Assembly (NCBI RefSeq): GCF_013003985.1
Contig: NZ_CP053073.1
Span: 1,364,001 to 1,428,000, forward strand
DNA from: Usitatibacter palustris
GTDB lineage: Bacteria > Pseudomonadota > Gammaproteobacteria > Burkholderiales > Usitatibacteraceae
Reading direction: 5' to 3'
DNA: 64,000 nt
The notes under the pieces are model-generated. The model did no database searches. It was not told the origin of the DNA and was given only the letters and a program-made list of their open reading frames with translations. Shown here piece by piece: positions 58,581 to 64,000 of this stretch; the stretch's first letter is position 1, and each line of letters begins with the position of its first letter. Both the position numbers and the translations under genes were made by a program.

Positions 58581-61535
58581 ATGAAGAACCAGAAAAGGTT
58601 TTCCCTTTCGCCCATCGCGCTCGCCGTGATGGCCGCCATGATGTTCCAGGCCCAGCAGGCGCAAGCGCAGGCGCCCGCGGCAGCGAAGCCTGGCGACACG
58701 CCCGACAAGGTCGAGAAGGTGACCGTCACGGGTTTCCGCCAGTCGCTCGAGAGCTCGCTCAACGCCAAGCGCGAAGACACGAACATCGTCGACGTCATCA
58801 AGGCGGAAGACATCGCGAAGTTTCCCGACTCCAACATCGCCGAATCGCTGCAACGCGTTCCGGGCGTGGTGATCGACCGCGACGCGGGCGAAGGCCGCAA
58901 CATCACGGTCCGCGGCCTGGGTCTCGACTTCACGCGCGTACGCATCAACATGTTCGAGGCGCTCGCGACCACGGGCGGCACGGACAGCTCCGGTGGCGCC
59001 AACCGCTCGCGCGGCTTCGACTTCAACGTCTTCGCCTCCGAGCTCTTCACCACCCTCACGGTGAGGAAGTCGATGTCGGCCGACGTCGAGGAAGGCTCGC
59101 TCGGCGCGACCGTCGACCTGCAGACCGCGCGTCCCTTCGACTATCCGGGCTTCACCGCCACGGCGTCGCTCCAGGGCCGCTACAACGATCTCTCCGAGAA
59201 GACGGACCCGCGCGCCGCGTTCCTCATCTCGACCCGCTTCGCCGAGGACCGCGTCGGCGTGCTTCTCTCCGGCTCGTTCGGCAAGCGCAACCTCTACGAA
59301 GAGGGCTTCAGCACGGTGCGCTGGGACAACGGCGGATCGTCGGGCGGCTGGTGCGCTCCTATCGGCGTGACGGCGAACCCGAACACATCCACCGCGACCA
59401 CCTGCGGCCCGGCCGCGCAGGGCGTGAACCGCCTGCCTGCCTCCGCGGGTGCGACCGACGCCTACAACACGGCGAGCAACAACAACAACTTCCACCCGCG
59501 CCTGCCGCGTTATGGACGCCTCACGCACGAACAGGACCGCACCGGTGTTACCGGCTCGATCCAGTGGAAGCCCGTGACCGGCACGTTGCTCACGTTCGAC
59601 ATGCTGTACTCGAAGCTCGATGCGACCCGCCAGGAGGACTTCCTCGAGGCGATCTCCTTCAGCCGCTCCGCCGCGCAGGGCGGCAAGCCGCAGACCAGCG
59701 TGCTTTCCACGGGCTACGACTCGAACGGCTCGCTGCTCTACGGCGTGTACAACGGCGTCGACATCCGTTCCGAGTCGCGCTACGACGAGCTTTCCACGAC
59801 CTTCAAGCAGCCGAGCCTCCAGTGGGAGCAGGACATCGGCGATCGCATGAAGCTCACGGCGCGCATCGGCCGCTCCGATTCCAAGTTCGACAACCCGGTG
59901 CAGACCACGACCACGCTCGACGCGCTGAACGTCAACGGCTATGGCCTCGACTTCCGCGAGAACTCGCGCATGGGTGCGATCACCTATCCGTTCGATCCGG
60001 CGAGCGCCACCAACAACCCGCTCACGCTGCTCGGCGTGCCGCGCGTCACCACCGGCACGCAGCCCGCGACGATCCCGAACACCACGACGAGTGAAATCCG
60101 GATCCGTCCGCAAGGCGCGACCAACAAGATCGACACCGGCCACATCGACCTGAACTACGAACTGACGCCGGCGGTGTCGCTCAAGGGCGGCCTCGACTAC
60201 AAGAAGTACAAGTTCGACACGTTCGAGTTCCGCCGCGTCAACCAGAACGACACGATCTTCGCGCCGCCGGCGGGCACGAGCATGGCCGACCTCACGACGA
60301 CCATCTCCGGCTTCGGCCGCGGGCTGGATCTTCCGGGCGGCACGGTCACCTCCTGGGTGATCCCGAACCTGAACGCGATCGTCAACGCGTACAACATCTA
60401 CTGCAATTGCCTGCAGTCCGGTCCCGCGGGCGGGCCTGGCGACTACACGCTGTCCTCGATCACCAACGGCAACGCGCGCGGCAACAACCGGAAGGTGACC
60501 GAAGAGGACACGGGCGGCTTCTTCATGGCGGACTTCTCGTCGACCGCGTTCGGCTACAGCTACAAGGGCAACGCCGGCGTGCGCTACGTGAAGACCAAGG
60601 TGAACGCCATCGGCTACCAGGCCACGGGCGGCGGCACGGAAGTCCAGGTCGACACGGACTACGACGATTGGCTGCCTTCGGCCAACCTCGCGGTGAGCCT
60701 CTCGAAGGACATCATGCTGCGCTTCGCCGCGTCCAAGGTGATGGCGCGTCCGCAGCTCGGCAACCTCTCGCCGGGCGGCGCGATCGCCACCACGGGCAAC
60801 CTCACGATCACGGCGGGCAACCCGTACCTGCAGCCGTTCCGCGCGAACACGTTCGACGCGAACTTCGAGTGGTACTTCGACAAGAACGCGCTGCTGGGCG
60901 TCGGCCTGTTCTACAAGGACATCAACACCTACATCCAGCAGCTGCGCACGAACGTCCCGTACAACCAGACGGGTCTTCCGCTCAACCTGCTGCCCGCGAA
61001 CTTCACGGGCGAGGAAGTGTTCGCAGTCACCACGCCGGTGAACACGAAGGGCGGTCCGCTCAAGGGCATCGAAATCAACTACCAGCAGCCGTTCACGTTC
61101 CTGCCCGGCATCTGGAAGAACTTCGGCGCCCTGGTCGCGTACACGTACGTGAAGTCGGAGATCAACTACCTCATTTCGCCCACCGCGGAATTGACGATCA
61201 CCGACGACCTGCTCAACCTCTCGCCGCGCTCCCTGTCGGGTACGCTTTACTATGACGACGGCGTGTTCAGCGTCCGTGTCTCGGCAACGTCGCGCGATTC
61301 GTTCCTGACCCGCGTCCCGGGCCAGAACAACAACGACGTCGAGGGCAAGAACAAGACGACGAACGTGGACATGTCGATGTCATACAAGCTCACGCCGAAC
61401 GTCGATCTCACGTTCGAAGGCGTCAACCTGACCAATGAAGCCAACGACCAGTACATCTCGAGCTCCCGCAACAGCCCCGTGGTCTACCACGTCACGGGCC
61501 GTGAATACATGCTGGGAGTGCGGGTCAAGTTCTGA
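58581..61535 (+). CDS. TonB-dependent receptor of the pectin locus
   Basis: 984-residue outer-membrane receptor. A signal peptide ends near QQAQAQ (about 28), a TonB-box-like EKVTVTGFR segment follows, then the plug (about 45-200; FPDSNIAESLQRVPGVVIDR, NITVRGLG) and a 22-strand barrel ending in LGVRVKF, with the final Phe needed for assembly. The plug resembles the large receptor group common in Xanthomonas and Caulobacter for oligosaccharides. The ATG at 58581 is preferred over GTG 58572 because AGGAGG is then 10 bp away. Its neighbours suggest it imports oligogalacturonides. Confidence 0.92.
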   Translation: MKNQKRFSLSPIALAVMAAMMFQAQQAQAQAPAAAKPGDTPDKVEKVTVTGFRQSLESSLNAKREDTNIVDVIKAEDIAKFPDSNIAESLQRVPGVVIDRDAGEGRNITVRGLGLDFTRVRINMFEALATTGGTDSSGGANRSRGFDFNVFASELFTTLTVRKSMSADVEEGSLGATVDLQTARPFDYPGFTATASLQGRYNDLSEKTDPRAAFLISTRFAEDRVGVLLSGSFGKRNLYEEGFSTVRWDNGGSSGGWCAPIGVTANPNTSTATTCGPAAQGVNRLPASAGATDAYNTASNNNNFHPRLPRYGRLTHEQDRTGVTGSIQWKPVTGTLLTFDMLYSKLDATRQEDFLEAISFSRSAAQGGKPQTSVLSTGYDSNGSLLYGVYNGVDIRSESRYDELSTTFKQPSLQWEQDIGDRMKLTARIGRSDSKFDNPVQTTTTLDALNVNGYGLDFRENSRMGAITYPFDPASATNNPLTLLGVPRVTTGTQPATIPNTTTSEIRIRPQGATNKIDTGHIDLNYELTPAVSLKGGLDYKKYKFDTFEFRRVNQNDTIFAPPAGTSMADLTTTISGFGRGLDLPGGTVTSWVIPNLNAIVNAYNIYCNCLQSGPAGGPGDYTLSSITNGNARGNNRKVTEEDTGGFFMADFSSTAFGYSYKGNAGVRYVKTKVNAIGYQATGGGTEVQVDTDYDDWLPSANLAVSLSKDIMLRFAASKVMARPQLGNLSPGGAIATTGNLTITAGNPYLQPFRANTFDANFEWYFDKNALLGVGLFYKDINTYIQQLRTNVPYNQTGLPLNLLPANFTGEEVFAVTTPVNTKGGPLKGIEINYQQPFTFLPGIWKNFGALVAYTYVKSEINYLISPTAELTITDDLLNLSPRSLSGTLYYDDGVFSVRVSATSRDSFLTRVPGQNNNDVEGKNKTTNVDMSMSYKLTPNVDLTFEGVNLTNEANDQYISSSRNSPVVYHVTGREYMLGVRVKF

Positions 61536-61558
61536 AGCCGCAAGAAACCGCCAGGCGC

Positions 61559-63406
61559 ATGCGTGACGTCCTGCGCATAGCCGCCCTGGCGGTGCTTCTC
61601 TCCGGGGGCTGCGAACTCGCTTTCGCAGCCCCCGGTTCTTCTGGAGGCGTGCGCGTGATCCTCGTGGGCGATTCCACGCTGGCGCCGCGCACGGGCTACG
61701 GCAACACCCTCTGCTCGTACTTCCGTCCCGAGGTCGAGTGCGTGAACCTCGCGCGCGGCGGGAGGAGCTCCATGAGCTTCCGCGCCGAAGGGCTGTGGAA
61801 GGGCGTGCAGGAGTTGCTGGCCGACGGTTCGCGCACGACCTACGTCCTCGTGCAGTTCGGCCACAACGACCAGCCGGGCAAGCCCGGACGCTCGACGGAC
61901 CTTTCCACGGAATTTCCGGTGAACATGCGCCGCTACGTCGACGAAGTGCGCGAGCGCGGCGCAATCCCGGTGCTGCTCACACCGCTCACGCGCCGTTCAT
62001 TCCGCGACGGCGCGCTGGTCAACGATCTCGCGCCCTGGGCCGACGCCACGCGCGAGGTGGGCAAGGCAACCGGCGTGGCGGTGCTGGAGATCAATGCCGA
62101 GAGCGCCGCCGCCGTCTCGCGCATGGGCAGCACGGAAGCCGACACGCTCGCCATGCCGCCGCCGGATTTCGATCGCACGCACCTGGGTTCGAAGGGCGGG
62201 GCGTATTTCGCGCGCCTGGTCGCGCGCCACCTCGGCCGCGCGGTGCCCGACCTGGCACCCTTGTTGACGGTGCGCCCGCAGCTCAACGAAGCGCAGGCCG
62301 CACGCTACGCCTACCGCGCGGTGCTGGCCGGCGATCCTCGCGATGGCTGGGATCCGCTCACCGATCCGTTCGCGACCCGCACCGTGCCGCTGGTCGATGC
62401 CACGGTCGATCGTGCGGCGAAAGCCGATGGACAGCGAACGTTTGCGACCGTGCAATCGGCGATCGACGCCGCCTCGACCCGCACGGGGCGAATGCGCATC
62501 CTCGTGAAGCCCGGCGTCTACGAGGAGCTGATCTACGTTCCCGACACGGGTGCGTCGATCACGCTCGTGGGCGGAGGCAGCAACGCCGGCGAGACGCGCA
62601 TTCGCGCGAACCTCTTCTCGCGGATGACGGGCGAGCGCTACGCGGCAGCGTACGGCGCTGCGTTCGCCAACTCGCCCCCGGCCATCGCCGCGATGCATGC
62701 CTCCGTGAAGGAGCGCGCCGAGATCGGCACCGCGGGCTCATCGGTCGCGTGGATTCGCGGCGCGGGCTTCCAGGCGCGCAACCTCACCTTCGAGAACGCC
62801 TACAACCGGGGCGTGGGCGACGAGCGCGGGCAGAACCAGGCGGTCGCGATGCAAGTCGACGGCGCGGACAAGGTGCAATTCGACGACGTGCGCTTCCTGG
62901 GTTTCCAGGACACGCTCTACCTCAAGTCCTCGGGCGGCAAGATCCCGCGCATCTTCATCCATCGCTCGCAGGTCCACGGCGACATGGATTTCATCTTCGG
63001 CGACGCGACCGCGTACTTCCTCGATTCCGAGATCCGCACGATCGGCGCGTTCCGCAAGGAATCCTTCGCGCTCGCGCCCAGCACGCACCATGCGACGCGT
63101 TTCGGCTTCGTCTTCCACCGCTGCGCATTCACGGCCGACGATTCGGCCAACGCCCGCGCCGGTGTCTTCAAGCTCGCGCGCCAGTGGCCGCAGGGGCAGA
63201 AGCCTGAAGCGGTGGGCAAGGCCATCATCCTCGAGTCGCGCATCGGCGCGCATATCGACAAGCTGCAGCCGTGGGCATCGTGGAACGCGCCCGGTTCGCC
63301 GCGCTATCGGGTGGTGCAATACGATTCCGATGATTACCTGGGGTACGCCGCGGGGCCGATGCCGGCCGAGCCGTACCTCGCCGAATTCCGCAACACGCAC
63401 GATTGA
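61559..63406 (+). CDS. Two-domain pectin esterase: acetylesterase (CE12-like) plus pectin methylesterase (CE8)
   Basis: 615-residue exported protein. After a signal peptide (to about AFA, residue 23), an SGNH domain (about 30-230) resembles rhamnogalacturonan acetylesterase: Ser39 in VGDSTLA, Asn103 in GHND, and Asp205/His208 in DRTHLG. The second domain (about 290-610) is a pectin methylesterase beta-helix with FQDTLY (Asp451) and GDMDFIFGD (Asp477), the two catalytic Asp residues, and a WASWNAPG segment. Such a fusion would remove both acetyl and methyl groups so that lyases can act. It begins 23 bp after the TonB receptor. Confidence 0.9.
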   Translation: MRDVLRIAALAVLLSGGCELAFAAPGSSGGVRVILVGDSTLAPRTGYGNTLCSYFRPEVECVNLARGGRSSMSFRAEGLWKGVQELLADGSRTTYVLVQFGHNDQPGKPGRSTDLSTEFPVNMRRYVDEVRERGAIPVLLTPLTRRSFRDGALVNDLAPWADATREVGKATGVAVLEINAESAAAVSRMGSTEADTLAMPPPDFDRTHLGSKGGAYFARLVARHLGRAVPDLAPLLTVRPQLNEAQAARYAYRAVLAGDPRDGWDPLTDPFATRTVPLVDATVDRAAKADGQRTFATVQSAIDAASTRTGRMRILVKPGVYEELIYVPDTGASITLVGGGSNAGETRIRANLFSRMTGERYAAAYGAAFANSPPAIAAMHASVKERAEIGTAGSSVAWIRGAGFQARNLTFENAYNRGVGDERGQNQAVAMQVDGADKVQFDDVRFLGFQDTLYLKSSGGKIPRIFIHRSQVHGDMDFIFGDATAYFLDSEIRTIGAFRKESFALAPSTHHATRFGFVFHRCAFTADDSANARAGVFKLARQWPQGQKPEAVGKAIILESRIGAHIDKLQPWASWNAPGSPRYRVVQYDSDDYLGYAAGPMPAEPYLAEFRNTHD

Positions 63407-63417
63407 AGGAGAACCTG

Positions 63418-64000
63418 ATGCGCCAAGCCCTCGTCTCGCTGGCCCTTGCCGGCCTCGTCGCCACCACCGCAGCCGCACAAGCACCGCAGCCCGCGTTCCC
63501 CGGGGCCGTGGGCTGGGCCGCCGTCACTCCGGGAGGCCGCGGCGGCAAGATCATCCGCGTGACCAACCTCAACGCCGACGGGCCCGGGTCGCTGTTCGCG
63601 GCGCTCAAGGAGAAGGGCCCGCGCATCATCGTGTTCGAAGTGGGCGGCGTCATCGACATGGGCCGCAAGGAATGGAAGATCACCGAGCCGTACTTCACGA
63701 TCGCGGGGCAGACCGCGCCCTCGCCCGGGATCACGCTCATCAAGGGCGGCCTGGACTTGCGCACCAACGACGTGATCATCCGGCACATCCGCGTGCGCAC
63801 CGGCGCGGACGGGCAGGCGAAGCGCAGCGGCTGGGAAGCCGATGCATTCTCGACCGTGTCCGCCAACCGCGTGATCGTCGACCACTGTACGTTCAGCTGG
63901 GCGATCGACGAGAACATGTCCGCATCCGGTCCGCGCTTCACCGGCGCCACACCCGATGACTGGCGCAATGGCACGAGCCGCAACATCACCTTCCAGTACA
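63418..64000 (+). CDS. Pectate lyase-like protein (partial, 3' end outside window)
   Basis: First 194 residues of an exported lyase. A signal peptide (about 1-20, ending TTAAAQ) is followed by the start of a right-handed beta-helix: FPGAVGWAAVTPGGRGGKII, then FTIAGQTAPSPGITL, DVIIRHIRVRTGAD and VIVDHCTFSWAIDENM. These match the PL1-related polysaccharide lyase family. ATG 63418 has AGGAGAA upstream, 11 bp after the esterase stop. It would cut demethylated pectin into unsaturated oligogalacturonides. The catalytic C-terminal part is not visible. Confidence 0.88.
   Translation, partial: MRQALVSLALAGLVATTAAAQAPQPAFPGAVGWAAVTPGGRGGKIIRVTNLNADGPGSLFAALKEKGPRIIVFEVGGVIDMGRKEWKITEPYFTIAGQTAPSPGITLIKGGLDLRTNDVIIRHIRVRTGADGQAKRSGWEADAFSTVSANRVIVDHCTFSWAIDENMSASGPRFTGATPDDWRNGTSRNITFQY

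Overview
The window is GC-rich, densely coded chromosomal DNA from a betaproteobacterium. The evidence is the 16S rRNA sequence, the ffs-dnaX-ybaB-recR order, tripartite-tricarboxylate (Bug/TctC) binding proteins, HolC and LptF. The exact order or family cannot be fixed by eye. No insertion sequence, prophage or CRISPR array was seen.

Layout. 1-3129 (-): a MacAB-type efflux operon whose permease runs off the left edge. 3210-5831 (-): bepA-soxX-soxA. 5910-8958: moaC, a chromate module (rhodanese-ChrB protein plus ChrA) and tusA, followed by a 45-bp inverted repeat. 9136-16293 (-): one tight operon, pepA-holC-hyp-valS-MFS-SDR, divergent from lptF. 17487-22376: tRNA-Ser, a GNAT gene with an apparent 1-nt shift at its 5' end, a DUF4397 lipoprotein, a lipid A phosphoethanolamine transferase and an SGNH-like lipoprotein. 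22376-25879 (-): an 1167-residue iron-sulfur flavoprotein. 25969-32138: the most striking region, carrying egtD, an unassigned methyltransferase, egtB, selD/senC, senB and senA. This is a merged ergothioneine and selenoneine locus. 32147-34867: 4.5S RNA, dnaX, ybaB, recR. 35673-41316: initiator tRNA and a complete rRNA operon (16S-tRNA-Ile-tRNA-Ala-23S-5S). 41398-43812: a VTT membrane protein, a soluble histidine kinase and a small exported protein. 43979-47528: a PspA/YqiJ/flotillin membrane-maintenance operon with its own small putative DNA-binding protein and an operator-like palindrome. 47529-52402: two Bug binding proteins, a flavin monooxygenase, a Pro/Ala-rich membrane protein and a LysR regulator. 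52440-64000: a pectin/uronate utilisation locus.

How the genes work together. In the Sen/Egt locus, EgtD makes hercynine. EgtB would attach a sulfur donor to it. SelD/SenC makes selenophosphate, SenB builds a selenosugar, and SenA couples that to hercynine on the way to selenoneine. The methyltransferase overlapping egtB has no place in the published pathways and is the best candidate for something undescribed. In the pectin locus, a TonB receptor, a two-domain CE12-CE8 esterase and a pectate lyase would break down and take up pectin fragments. A TRAP transporter would import uronate, and uronate dehydrogenase plus an SMP-30 lactonase would oxidise it. A LacI-type regulator lies between the two arms, and four copies of an AAACGTTT-centred site sit at the promoters on both sides.
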